NCBI GenBank assembly: GCA_025808375.1
Contig: CP061009.1
Location: forward strand, 3,286,001-3,350,000
DNA: 64,000 nucleotides
Reading direction: 5' to 3'
From: Duncaniella muricolitica
Lineage (GTDB): Bacteria > Bacteroidota > Bacteroidia > Bacteroidales > Muribaculaceae
This document shows, in pieces, positions 43,604-52,149 of this stretch. The notes under the pieces are model-generated. The model made no database searches. It saw only the letters and a program-made list of their open reading frames with translations, and had not been told where the DNA came from. How positions within the stretch are numbered: the stretch's first letter is position 1; each line of letters opens with the position of its first letter. A program made the position numbers and the translations under genes.

Positions 43604-45266
43604 TCAGTTGTTGATGTTGCCTGCGTGTGACTTTGGATGGCTGCACAGGACAGCGGTAAGCGAGTCGAGTGTAGTCACCGCGTGCTCTTCGATTGAGGTT
43701 TTCTGTTGGCGGGGATGGATGTCAAGAGAGGATACGGAAGCGATGGCATCCGCGTCATTTTCAGACACATCTGTTTTCAGCATGGAGTCAAGTTCCACTT
43801 TGAGATGGTCTGCGGTCATGTGTCTGACACCTTTGAGGCGCAGGCTGCGTGCAGCGGCTGTAATCCGGGACTGCATGATGCCGTGGTCGCGCGCATACAT
43901 CATGAACCGGATAAACTCCCTCTGCCGACCGGGACAGAAGTGGATCCGGTAGAGCTCGGCAAGTTCCGCCGGAACCTGACGCATGGCCGTAGAGTTGTCC
44001 AGAGCGCCCGGCTTGCGAAGAAAAGTGCCGAGGTAGTGCTCCAGTTGCATGCTCCAGCCGCCCTTGCCCTCCAGTCTTACATGGTCTGCAACCCTGCGTC
44101 CTTGATGATATATGGCTATATGACCGGAGTATACACGGGCCAGCACACTGCTTCCAACGAGTCCTTCGGGCACGGAATAATTGTTGTAGTCAACGTTTAT
44201 CGTGCCGTAGCTGTCAGGGGTATGCTCCTCGGCCTCAAAGCAGCCCATCGGCTGCGGAGCCGGCTGTAGGCAGTACAAATCGGCGCGGATACGCTCCTGC
44301 TTCTGACTGTCGCTGATGCCGGTGATACCCGAAGTGGAGTTGATTTTATGTAGAATACGGTCAAGCCAGTTCTGAGCCGCATCAAGAGTCTCGAACGACT
44401 GGCGGGACACGAACGCCGCATGGCGCACGATTTCCACCGAGCGCTCCACCGAGCCCTTCTCCCAACCCGAGCGCGCATTGCAGAACCGCTCCTCGAATTT
44501 ATAATACAGAGAAAGACGCTGCATGGCCTTTGTGGGGTACTTTGACAGCCGGACGTCCCTGACGACCGGTGCGGATAGTGACGGCAACCTTCATGTTGTC
44601 GTACACCATGGTCTGAGGAACACCCTGTATCTCATCAAAGAAATTACGGTGGGCCTCCATCAGCGACAGCGTGTCCTGACGACGGAACAGCCATGCGCTG
44701 CGCCGGTTGGAATGCAGCAGAGTGAACACGGCCATCTGCACCATCTGACGGCGGCCGCCTATGACAAGAGGGATCTCTCCCCAGTCGAACTCGCACTCCT
44801 GCCCGGGATCATGCTCGCGCCTGACATAGACCTCCTTCTGCGGCCTGGTGCCCATGGTCGCACTGATGCGTCTGACATGATTGCACACACTCGGATAACT
44901 GAGCGTAAAGCCCCGCTCCAGAAGCATCGTGTGGATGCTGCGACACGTCCACTGAAGCTTGCGCATGCCTGTGACCCGACGCACACGATTGTCTTCAAGA
45001 CACTTGCGGATAATCCCCTTGATTTCATCCGTCACCACCGGACATGTCCGCGCCGGTGTGTTGAACTTAGGCTCCGAACCTAAAAGTGTTGCGAACGCCT
45101 TCATGTCGCAGACACCGTCGGCGTCCAGACACACACGCTCATACTCCCACACGATCCTGTCTACCGTGTGGCGGCTGATGTGCATCTCTCCCGCAATCTG
45201 GCGCTTCGACTGACCCTTGACATGATAACGTGTCAGGACCTCGTTTCTTTCTACCATAGTTTTCAT
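43604..45266 (-). pseudogene. istA: IS21 transposase IstA, one frameshift
   Basis: The DDE transposase is read in two overlapping frames: 44499-45266 and 43604-44587. The first encodes the helix-turn-helix KGQSKRQIAGEMHISRHTVD and the DDE-domain start ECEFDWGEIPLVIGGRRQMV. The second encodes KFEERFCNARSGWEKGSVER and the C-terminal domain. The frames join after GRQGRPAVK near 44535. There the coding strand reads CAAAGTACC, whereas copy 2 reads CAAGTACC and stays in frame. So one extra A breaks copy 1. Start chosen at the ATG MKTMVERNEVLTRYH (45266). Confidence 0.88.
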
Positions 45267-45385
45267 TTTGTGGGACCGAGTTGATATTACTATAATATAA
45301 CTCAAAATCCCCGGTTAAAATTCTCCTTTGAACCGGCGCACTTCTCGGTTAGATTTCATGGCGCACTTCTCGATTAAATTTTACA

Positions 45386-45913
45386 ATCAACGACCTCATG
45401 CGGTGGACAAATGTATACAACATACATATTCACACTGTCCTGCATCTTAACAAGTCTGACGATAACACGAGAGGACACATCGGAACTGAACTGAACAACA
45501 AGGCCGAGACTGTATTGAAAGTAGTAAAGAATACTTTGTCTCCCAGCATCAGCGAGGTGCTTCCGATGATTACGAGAGAGCGTGAGTTTGACAGCTTCGC
45601 TTTCAGAATCAATGCAGACGGACTTCCCGAAAAAGTCGACGATTATGTGAACGAGGAAGAAAACGTGACACTTGAATCGATAACAGTTACCATGCATGGG
45701 AAAGCATTATCAGCCGTATTCTCCGAAAACAAGACATTGGCATATGGCGAGCTTATAGACTCTCTGAAGCAGGAATACGGTATAATCGGATTCAAGAGGG
45801 CCAGAACAAGTTTTGTCGGACTGGTCAAACTGCTCACCAATGTCGGAGTGATTGTCAAGGAAGGCAAGAGATACAGGTACCAGCCTGACAAAATCAACCA
45901 TATCAAGGACTGA
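45386..45913 (+). pseudogene. C-terminal fragment of a RepA-like AAA ATPase
   Basis: The open frame runs from the IS21 right end. It reads TNVYNIHIHTVLHLNKSDDN and RGHIGTELNNKAETVLKVVK, which is the end of the RecA-like AAA domain of proteins that precede the primase in Bacteroides elements. A C-terminal domain follows (GIIGFKRARTSFVGLVKLLT). The Walker A half is missing, cut off at the IS. A start at 45398 is possible but would not restore function. It overlaps nothing and ends 3 bp before the primase-like gene. Confidence 0.75.
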
Positions 45914-45916
45914 GCC

Positions 45917-46804
45917 ATGAGATACGATTTTGCTGAAATCAAGGCGATACCTATAATGGTGTTTCTTGAGCGACTTGGTATACGTCCTGTCAGAAATTAT
46001 GCAGATTATGCCCTCTTTCATGCTCCATATCGAAAAGACATACACCCGTCTTTCAAGGTCAGCAAGAAAAAGAACCGGTGGTATGACCTTGCTACTATGG
46101 AGAGCGGTGACATAATCGACCTTGGGAAACTGATATATGGTACTACTGACATTATTACGGTGATTGAACGTATGCACGCTTATGACGGCAGGATGACCGT
46201 CCGAGACCATATCCGGAAGGAGAAGGTCAAGGAAGATCCGTTCGCACCGTTTATGGAAATCAAGGCTTTACCACTTGCAGCAAGAACATTGCTTTCCTAT
46301 CTAGCAAGCCGTTGTATTGATATTGAGATAGCAATACGATATTGCGTGGAGATTCATTACCGGCTTGGCCCACGTGAGTATTATGCGTTAGGTTTCGAAA
46401 ATGTCCGTCATGGATTTGAAGCGAGAAATCCCTCGTTCAAAGGATGTATCGGTCCGAAAGACATATCACTCATACGACAGCATGAGGCTAATAATGACAT
46501 CACAATCTTTGAAGGCTTCATGGATTTTCTCTCTTATCTGACACTTAGTAAGAGAGGTGATTTACTCGGGATAGCCGAAACAATGGATTTTCTGGTTCTC
46601 AATTCGGTTAGCAACCTCCGTAGGGCGATGTCATGGTTGGAGCATTACCAGACAGTCACCTGCTGTCTTGACAACGATGATGCCGGACGTAAGGCCGTTG
46701 ATGCTCTTGGAGAAGCCAGAGACGGAATTTTCGATGTGTCTGGAGTATATACCGACTACAAGGATCTGAACGACTTTTTGAGGAAGAAACCGTATTGTCC
46801 GTAA
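45917..46804 (+). CDS. Toprim/CHC2-type DNA primase-like protein
   Basis: A 295-residue primase-like protein of conjugative elements. The N-terminal region resembles a CHC2 zinc-binding domain without its cysteines (FHAPYRKDIHPSFKVSKKKN, RWYDLATMESGDIIDL). The C-terminal Toprim domain has the glutamate in DITIFEGFMDFLSYLTL and the aspartates in TCCLDNDDAGRKAVDAL. It would prime complementary-strand synthesis on the transferred strand. It lies 3 bp after the AAA fragment, its usual partner. A terminator follows. Confidence 0.85.
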   Translation: MRYDFAEIKAIPIMVFLERLGIRPVRNYADYALFHAPYRKDIHPSFKVSKKKNRWYDLATMESGDIIDLGKLIYGTTDIITVIERMHAYDGRMTVRDHIRKEKVKEDPFAPFMEIKALPLAARTLLSYLASRCIDIEIAIRYCVEIHYRLGPREYYALGFENVRHGFEARNPSFKGCIGPKDISLIRQHEANNDITIFEGFMDFLSYLTLSKRGDLLGIAETMDFLVLNSVSNLRRAMSWLEHYQTVTCCLDNDDAGRKAVDALGEARDGIFDVSGVYTDYKDLNDFLRKKPYCP

Positions 46805-46826
46805 GTAAAGTCAGCGTAAACAATAA

Positions 46827-46870
46827 TCTATTCCCTAAAACTGTCACAAGTGACTAATTTAGGGAATAGA
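46827..46870 (+). terminator. Hairpin terminator after the primase-like gene
   Basis: A perfect 13-bp stem TCTATTCCCTAAA / TTTAGGGAATAGA with an 18-nt loop, 22 bp after the primase stop, separating it from the AAA-RloB pair. Confidence 0.8.
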
Positions 46871-46958
46871 ATTATATCGATTGAGAAATACCAAACTACT
46901 TTCAGTCAGGATTTATCACTAATCTCTGAATTTTCTTGGTTATCCCAAAAATTTAGCC

Positions 46959-46966
46959 TAATTTTG
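46959..46966 (+). promoter_or_regulatory. -7 box for the AAA-RloB pair
   Basis: TAATTTTG lies 44 bp before the ATG at 47011. A TTG at 46936-46938 could serve as -33. With the terminator upstream, this makes the pair its own transcription unit. Confidence 0.65.
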
Positions 46967-47010
46967 TAGCCGAATTACGAAAACGACTCGAATTTTTAAT
47001 ACATCTACAA

Positions 47011-48213
47011 ATGATACGCGAGTTTTGGACTGAAAACTATCTTTCGATACAGGCACGGCAGACTATGTCCTTTGAGGTCGATTCGTCTGATGCTGACTCT
47101 TGGTTATGCGCTGAAGTCGCACCGGGAATCAAAATAAGCCGTATCGGCATTGTATTCGGGGCAAATGCTTCTGGCAAATCCAATATTCTGAAAGCTATTC
47201 AAAATGTTTTTGAGCTCATGTTTGTAAGCAGAAGTAACCGCAACGAATCTGTTCATTCCGAACAGCCCTTTGCTTTGACACCTAATGACCCAACCAAAAT
47301 GTTCGTCTCCTTTTATGCAGATGGTATAAGATATGATTACAGTATCGAGTATAATCAGTCATACATAATCAGGGAAGAACTTCTTTACTATCCCAACAGG
47401 TCTAAATCTCTTTTCTATGAAAGAGATTATGTCGCTGGCGACAGTCAGTGCAATATCAAATTCGGGACAAGTGTGGGCATAAAGGCTAAGACACTAAGTA
47501 TTCTGAAAGAGAATACTCTTAACAATCATTCTGTGCTTTCCACATTCAGCAAGACCTCCTTACCCGATGATGCCGTCAAGATTGCTCGTCTTTATAACTG
47601 GATAAAGAGTCATGTTCATGGTGTTAGTGGCAATACGCCGGACTTGACCGAACTGTTGAAGAGTGTATCTGAAGACAAGCGAAAAAAACATTTTTATCTT
47701 GAAATGTTGAAAAAGGCAGATTTTAACATTTCCGATTTCAATGTTTCTCACAACGGCAAAGAGGATAAAATCGAGTTTGTCAATACCGGTTCCGGACGGG
47801 CATTTGTTCTTCCGGTACAAACGCAATCTGCTGGTACCATCAAATATCTCTATGACCTCGCATATCTATATGAGGTCATAGACAGTGATCACATCTACAT
47901 GCTTGATGAGTTGGGAGAGGATCTTCACTATGACCTCTTGCTTTACTATATACAGGTATTCCTTGCCAATTCCAGTCAGTCACAGCTGTTCTTCACCTCT
48001 CAGGAAATGACACTCTTGTCTGAAGACCAGTTTAACAAAAACCGTGAAACAGTTTGGTTTGTGGAAAAATCGCCGGAGACGGCATCTTCAGAGTATACCC
48101 GTGCGGATAAACTTGGACTGCACAAAAACAATTCTCTGTATAACTCATACCGCATAGGACGTTTCGGAGCCAAACCGTATCTTGGTTCTCCTTTTATATT
48201 CAATAAAGATTAA
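47011..48213 (+). CDS. AAA-type ATPase (AbiLi/OLD-like) of a candidate defence pair
   Basis: A 400-residue ABC-class ATPase. It starts IREFWTENYLSIQARQTMSF and has Walker A GANASGKS at residues 50-57. A helical middle is followed by the signature-like QSAGTIKYLYDLAYL at about 271, Walker B IYMLDELGEDLHYDLL at about 294 and a switch-His-type region SQLFFTSQEMTLL. This layout is typical of the AAA15/AAA21 ATPases paired with RloB or OLD/TOPRIM effectors, as in AbiL-type abortive infection. It is followed by rloB after only 3 bp. Lower GC than the tra genes and its own promoter suggest a cargo module. The defence role is inference. Confidence 0.85.
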   Translation: MIREFWTENYLSIQARQTMSFEVDSSDADSWLCAEVAPGIKISRIGIVFGANASGKSNILKAIQNVFELMFVSRSNRNESVHSEQPFALTPNDPTKMFVSFYADGIRYDYSIEYNQSYIIREELLYYPNRSKSLFYERDYVAGDSQCNIKFGTSVGIKAKTLSILKENTLNNHSVLSTFSKTSLPDDAVKIARLYNWIKSHVHGVSGNTPDLTELLKSVSEDKRKKHFYLEMLKKADFNISDFNVSHNGKEDKIEFVNTGSGRAFVLPVQTQSAGTIKYLYDLAYLYEVIDSDHIYMLDELGEDLHYDLLLYYIQVFLANSSQSQLFFTSQEMTLLSEDQFNKNRETVWFVEKSPETASSEYTRADKLGLHKNNSLYNSYRIGRFGAKPYLGSPFIFNKD

Positions 48214-48216
48214 GCC

Positions 48217-48834
48217 ATGCCCAAATTAAGGAGAAACACCACAATAATCATAGGCGAGGGTCCGACAGAGTTCTACTATCTGAATTCATTGAAAGATGAA
48301 TTTCGGGAATTACAGAACATCAAACCTGACACGCCTAAAAATACAAGTCTTCGTGAGTTGGAGCGTTCTATCGAATCTGCAATAGCAATCGGCTATGACC
48401 GTATATTCTGCCTTATTGATATGGATACCAAGAAAAAGGACGCAACAAGCAGAAGGGAATATGCCAGACTTAAATCCAAATATCATGGTAAAAAAGTAAC
48501 TAACGAAAAGAAAGGTTTAAACTACGAAGTCAGATTTTTTGAAACCGACCGGTGTACTGAGCTTTTCTTTCTCTACTATTTTAGATATACCGGGCAGATT
48601 TATATCGACTCCAAAGCTATTGAAGAAGAGCTGACAAAGGAATGTGGGTATGAAAAGACACAACGTTTCTTTGCCACTCATCCACTTCATCAATTTTTCA
48701 AGCAGAAGGGAGGCGACTTGAATCGAGCCATTGACAATTCCAAAAAGTCAGAAGCAAGCATAGCCAAAGGTGATCGCAACTACACATATTCTGAATTAGG
48801 CGCTATGTTTGAACTACTTGGAATTAGCATTTAG
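48217..48834 (+). CDS. RloB family protein
   Basis: A 205-residue RloB-family protein. The N-terminal TTIIIGEGPTEFYYLNSLKD and the IGYDRIFCLIDMDTKKKDAT segment look like the Glu and Asp-x-Asp motifs of a TOPRIM-like nuclease fold. YEVRFFETDRCTELFFLYYF is the family's third block. It is the presumed effector partner of the upstream ATPase (3-bp gap), as in AbiL-like systems. Substrate unknown; RNA or DNA cleavage is inference. A terminator-like hairpin follows at 48901. Confidence 0.85.
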   Translation: MPKLRRNTTIIIGEGPTEFYYLNSLKDEFRELQNIKPDTPKNTSLRELERSIESAIAIGYDRIFCLIDMDTKKKDATSRREYARLKSKYHGKKVTNEKKGLNYEVRFFETDRCTELFFLYYFRYTGQIYIDSKAIEEELTKECGYEKTQRFFATHPLHQFFKQKGGDLNRAIDNSKKSEASIAKGDRNYTYSELGAMFELLGISI

Positions 48835-48900
48835 AAGCTGGACTTTCACATTGGTCTGATAAAGAGTCAAAATTTATCACTATCCACATAATAATAGAAC

Positions 48901-48935
48901 AAGAGGTTATACAGCAATGTATGACCTCTTGTTTT
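48901..48935 (+). terminator. Intrinsic terminator after rloB
   Basis: Stem AAGAGGTTATACA / TGTATGACCTCTT with a GCAA loop and a GTTTTG tail, 66 bp after the rloB stop. Confidence 0.85.
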
Positions 48936-48947
48936 GAAGGGAACCCT

Positions 48948-48990
48948 ATATAAATATGGCAATAAAGTTGATTTGTTGCCATATTTATAT
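48948..48990. repeat. Perfect inverted repeat before the tra operon
   Basis: A 15-bp stem ATATAAATATGGCAA / TTGCCATATTTATAT with a 13-nt loop; possibly a second terminator or a binding site. Confidence 0.75.
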
Positions 48991-49059
48991 GTGATTATAT
49001 TATCTGATCTATCATGAAAAAAGATAACGATAAAAAAGGAGTTTGAGTATAATATTGAG

Positions 49060-49082
49060 TATGATAATTGCAGATTATCATA
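49060..49082. promoter_or_regulatory. Interrupted palindrome upstream of the tra operon
   Basis: TATGATAAT-TGCAG-ATTATCATA, a 9-bp inverted repeat with a 5-bp spacer, 108 bp before the first tra gene. AT-rich repeats ATAATAACTTTATCAT follow. It is a good candidate operator for tra regulation. A weak -7 box (TTACTTTG) lies at about 49143-49150. Confidence 0.55.
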
Positions 49083-49189
49083 ATTAAATTTAAGTATAAT
49101 AACTTTATCATCAATATATTTTTCTCCCTATCATATTCGGATTTACTTTGCGGTCAAATTAAACTCAATACGATAACCGCAAAGAATAA

Positions 49190-49612
49190 ATGACACCTTA
49201 CGCAATCTTCGCAATAGCACTGACGATAGCCTACATCATCTATTACGGCTATAACATCAGCAAGGACTTATACGGCAAAAAAGGTGATGTCCGGGACACT
49301 GCTGAAGAGTTCGACATCGCATCAATGTCAGGAGAAGTCATCGCCACCCCCGTGAGGGAGATGGATGGTGGCTTCTCCCTTGGCGATATGGATGAGGTCC
49401 ATGCCGTGACTCCTGTCCCGGAATCAGAAGAAATCCCTTCGGAGAAGCCGGACAGATATAAAGACCTCGGCAGTCAGCTTGAGGACGCAGACATACAGAG
49501 TGAAGGAGGTATGTTCGAGTTTGAGTTAACGGAATACATCGCAGCACGATATCATAATCCTTCGGAAATGTTCCGCAGAACAACAATAAGCGAGACCCGT
49601 GCGACGCTCTGA
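49190..49612 (+). CDS. Conjugative transfer membrane protein, first gene of the tra remnant
   Basis: A 140-residue protein with one N-terminal membrane helix (YAIFAIALTIAYIIYYGYNI) and a long soluble acidic tail (EEFDIASMSGEVIATPVREM; GMFEFELTEYIAARYHNPSE). It occupies the position of traD-like genes before traE in Bacteroidales conjugative transposons, but I do not recognise a named family. It overlaps the next gene by 14 bp. The genes usually upstream (traA-C) are absent. Confidence 0.7.
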   Translation: MTPYAIFAIALTIAYIIYYGYNISKDLYGKKGDVRDTAEEFDIASMSGEVIATPVREMDGGFSLGDMDEVHAVTPVPESEEIPSEKPDRYKDLGSQLEDADIQSEGGMFEFELTEYIAARYHNPSEMFRRTTISETRATL

Positions 49613-49934
49613 TACTACAAGATTCTTACTCACCCTCCTCGCAATGATGAGTTACGGGGTGATGTCCGCAAAATGCGGTGGAGTAGATTACAGCTGGGGA
49701 GCCGATGGATTAGCCAAAGCTCATGACTTTGTGATAACCATGCTCCTATATGTGGTCTATCTGTCCTATGCCATAGCCGGGATAGTGGCTGTGATAGCCA
49801 GTTTACAGATTTACATCAAGATGAATGTCGGCGAGGAAGGCATAAAGAAAGAAATAATGATGGTGGTCGGTGCGATACTCTTCATAATCGGAGCCTCAAT
49901 ATTCATGCCTGCCCTTTTCGGCTATCAGATATGA
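49599..49934 (+). CDS. DUF4134 family conjugative transfer protein, first copy
   Basis: A 111-residue protein with a signal-like N-terminus (FLLTLLAMMSYGVMSAKCGG) and two membrane helices (YVVYLSYAIAGIVAVIASLQ; MMVVGAILFIIGASIFMPAL). This matches DUF4134/TraE of the conjugative transposon type IV secretion system and the VirB2-like pilin slot. It starts at GTG and overlaps the previous gene by 14 bp. It is paralogous to the next gene. Confidence 0.85.
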   Translation: MRRSDTTRFLLTLLAMMSYGVMSAKCGGVDYSWGADGLAKAHDFVITMLLYVVYLSYAIAGIVAVIASLQIYIKMNVGEEGIKKEIMMVVGAILFIIGASIFMPALFGYQI

Positions 49935-49946
49935 CAGGATTCTCAA

Positions 49947-50366
49947 ATGCGCATACGAGATAAGTTTAACAACAAAAACAATCAATTCAAAAAACAGATG
50001 ATCAAACTCAAGAAAGTCACAAAAGCAGTCAGGAAGTTCATCACTTCTCCACGCACGCAGATGTTCGCGCTCATGGCCATCGTCTGCTCCGGCTTATGCT
50101 TCGCCCAGAACACCGCCGGCAATTATGAGGCCGGCACAGCGGCTCTCACAACCGTCACGGAAGAGATCGCCAAGTACGTGCCCATTGTTGTCAAGCTCTG
50201 CTACGCCATCGCCGGTGTGGTTGCCGTGGTCGGAGCAATATCGGTGTATATCGCCATGAACAACGAGGAACAGGATGTCAAGAAGAAGATCATGATGGTC
50301 GTTGGAGCCTGTATCTTCCTCATTGCTGCAGCTCAGGCGCTGCCTATGTTCTTCGGAATTTCCTGA
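49947..50366 (+). CDS. traE: TraE (DUF4134) conjugative transfer protein
   Basis: A 139-residue paralogue with a long basic leader, a signal-like helix (FALMAIVCSGLCFAQNTAG) and two membrane helices (KLCYAIAGVVAVVGAISVYI; MMVVGACIFLIAAAQALPMF). It is the likely pilin-like or channel subunit of the mating apparatus. Tandem DUF4134 genes are common in these operons. If MIKLKKVTKAVRKF (50000) is the real start, the leader would be shorter. It sits 6 bp before traF. Confidence 0.9.
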   Translation: MRIRDKFNNKNNQFKKQMIKLKKVTKAVRKFITSPRTQMFALMAIVCSGLCFAQNTAGNYEAGTAALTTVTEEIAKYVPIVVKLCYAIAGVVAVVGAISVYIAMNNEEQDVKKKIMMVVGACIFLIAAAQALPMFFGIS

Positions 50367-50372
50367 TCCGTC

Positions 50373-50672
50373 ATGGCAGCTGTAGAAGAAAAGGAATACA
50401 TAACCTACCCAGTATTCAAGGGATTGCAGAACCCCCTTGAATTTATGGGTGTGCAGGGGCGCTACATCTACTGGGCTGCCGCCGCTGCCGGAGGAGCCAT
50501 CATCGGTTTTATCCTCGGTTACTGCCTTGTCGGGTTCGTGACCGGACTTATAACCCTTGTCGGCTCCCTCGGTATTGGAGCGGCACTGATAATGGTGAAG
50601 CAAAAGAAGGGTCTTCACACAAAGAAAGAGTATAAAGGAGTCTTTGTATATGCGTGTTCAAAAAGGATTTAG
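50373..50672 (+). CDS. traF: TraF (DUF4133) conjugative transfer protein
   Basis: A 99-residue DUF4133 protein, VirB3-like, with a soluble start (YITYPVFKGLQNPLEFMGVQ) and two hydrophobic helices (IYWAAAAAGGAIIGFILGYC; LITLVGSLGIGAALIMV). It ends KKEYKGVFVYACSKRI. In CTnDOT-like elements traG follows directly. Here the last 23 bp overlap the start of a fimbrillin-like gene instead. Confidence 0.92.
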   Translation: MAAVEEKEYITYPVFKGLQNPLEFMGVQGRYIYWAAAAAGGAIIGFILGYCLVGFVTGLITLVGSLGIGAALIMVKQKKGLHTKKEYKGVFVYACSKRI

Positions 50673-52149
50673 AGTAACCCCGATTATTATTCTATCAATT
50701 ATGGCGATGCTATTCTGTTCATGTGCCGGAAAAAATGGACAGGATAATGCTTTGACAGCCCACAATACTGTGGAGAGAATCAGGGAGGAATGGTCAAAGG
50801 TAGAAAAGCCATTGACTATTACGGTTATTGACCGTGATAAGGAAGAACTTGAAGCCATGGGATCAATTGGAGTTTTCCTTTCAGACAATCCTGAAGATAC
50901 TGTACGCGAGTTCCGTTTCGACGGCGAAACCTTCAGGGCTTTAAAAGACGTGAATGTTGACAGCACGGTGGTTCCGGTTGTCATCTATCCTTATCGTCCG
51001 GGGATTCATCCAAACGACAGCATAGATGCGGACTCCGAAATAGGAGCTGCGTTTATCGGTATTTACAATTCCACATCCCAAAACTCGGATAACATCAATG
51101 TAAAAATGAAACTCAAAGAAATCACAGCCCTTTTGAGGCTTAAAATAAAAAGCGACGGTATCACCGATATCCTTGAAGGAATAGATGTGAACTGTGAGAG
51201 AGGCATAGCAGCCAGTCACTTGCGTCCTTTCAACGGGGAGTGGATTGAGACAAGGGCAACCCGTAGTCTTCGGACTGTCCTAACCAACTGCATGGTGAAC
51301 AACGGACGACATCATGATTTTCATATGATACCTACCGAAGAAGCAGGAGAGGTTATCATCGAAGTGAAAGTAAACGGACGATACCTTTCTGTCGGTACAA
51401 CACTACCACCCATGCGTGCCGGAAGCATCACCGAACTCAGGCTTACAATCTCCAACAACAAGTTGAACATAGGAAGTAGCTGGGTCGATACCAAATATCC
51501 GTTCACAAAATCTGAGGCAAAGGCAAATACTGACGTACAACCGCTTCAGTATCTGAAGACTGACGGAACAATCACCGAAACATACGAGGATAATTCTGTG
51601 GCTATTGTCATTGACACAGACGGAAAACACGGAAAGGCAGTTGCACTTGCCGATATTCCGGGCGGTATGATGTTCAATGGTTCGGATATCTCTACGGGGG
51701 TATCCTTTCAGACAGTTGACGGACAGTTCAGTGAGGGTTGCTTCGCTCCGGGGACAATGCAAGGTAATGAGAGAGAGAATAACATAGCGTTCAATCCCAA
51801 TGTCCGATATTCATCCAAATGTGCTTTAGTACATCGTAATGGAGGAATACTGACCAGGAATATCGTTGCCAACTGCAATATCGAAGTTCTTGAGTTGTTT
51901 ACCTCTGAAGCCAAGTTGGGAACGGCATATATTCCGACTGTATATGAATTGACGTGGCTCTCCTTTTTCCTTGAGAAGAACAAAGACTTACTTCCTGCCG
52001 GGTTTATTATGCCAGATGGCTTCTATACAACCTGCTGCGAGTCAGGTAGTGATACATTCTATTCAGTGGATATTGCGAATAAGAAAATCTCGGCTCATAA
52101 CTCCAAGCAGTATCCTAACACAAATCTCCGATTATTCTATCTTTTCTGA
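50650..52149 (+). CDS. Fimbrillin-like surface lipoprotein embedded in the tra operon
   Basis: A 499-residue lipoprotein: signal peptide and lipobox (ILSIMAMLFCSCAGKNG), then a FimA/Mfa-like region. The strand pattern includes GSIGVFLSDNPEDTVREFRF, VVIYPYRPGIHPNDSIDADS and VKMKLKEITALLRLKIKSDG. A separate C-terminal domain contains YIPTVYELTWLSFFLEKNKD and FYTTCCESGSDTFYSVDIAN. It overlaps traF by 23 bp, and its TGA overlaps the traG ATG (ATGA), so it is translationally coupled on both sides. I infer an outer-surface protein made with the mating apparatus, perhaps for contact or adhesion. Function unproven; an upstream TTG (50644) is a weaker start. Confidence 0.85.
   Translation: MRVQKGFRVTPIIILSIMAMLFCSCAGKNGQDNALTAHNTVERIREEWSKVEKPLTITVIDRDKEELEAMGSIGVFLSDNPEDTVREFRFDGETFRALKDVNVDSTVVPVVIYPYRPGIHPNDSIDADSEIGAAFIGIYNSTSQNSDNINVKMKLKEITALLRLKIKSDGITDILEGIDVNCERGIAASHLRPFNGEWIETRATRSLRTVLTNCMVNNGRHHDFHMIPTEEAGEVIIEVKVNGRYLSVGTTLPPMRAGSITELRLTISNNKLNIGSSWVDTKYPFTKSEAKANTDVQPLQYLKTDGTITETYEDNSVAIVIDTDGKHGKAVALADIPGGMMFNGSDISTGVSFQTVDGQFSEGCFAPGTMQGNERENNIAFNPNVRYSSKCALVHRNGGILTRNIVANCNIEVLELFTSEAKLGTAYIPTVYELTWLSFFLEKNKDLLPAGFIMPDGFYTTCCESGSDTFYSVDIANKKISAHNSKQYPNTNLRLFYLF

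Larger units (their letters stand above)
42745..45385 (-). mobile_element. IS21-family insertion sequence, copy 1
   Basis: A 2641-bp element with ends TGTAAAATTTAATCGAGAAG on the left and the matching reverse complement on the right. Each end carries repeats of the (AATCGAGAA)GTGCGCC type, typical of IS21. It encodes istB and istA on the minus strand. I see no target duplication, and the flanking genes do not match each other, which suggests a deletion or recombination next to the element. A second copy lies inverted at 55757-59732. Confidence 0.9.

Noticed and set aside
42739..45391. Target-site duplication around IS21 copy 1
   Set aside because: The flanking bases (AGGGA on the left, ATCAA on the right) do not match. 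Swapping flanks with copy 2, as after an inversion, gives no match either.
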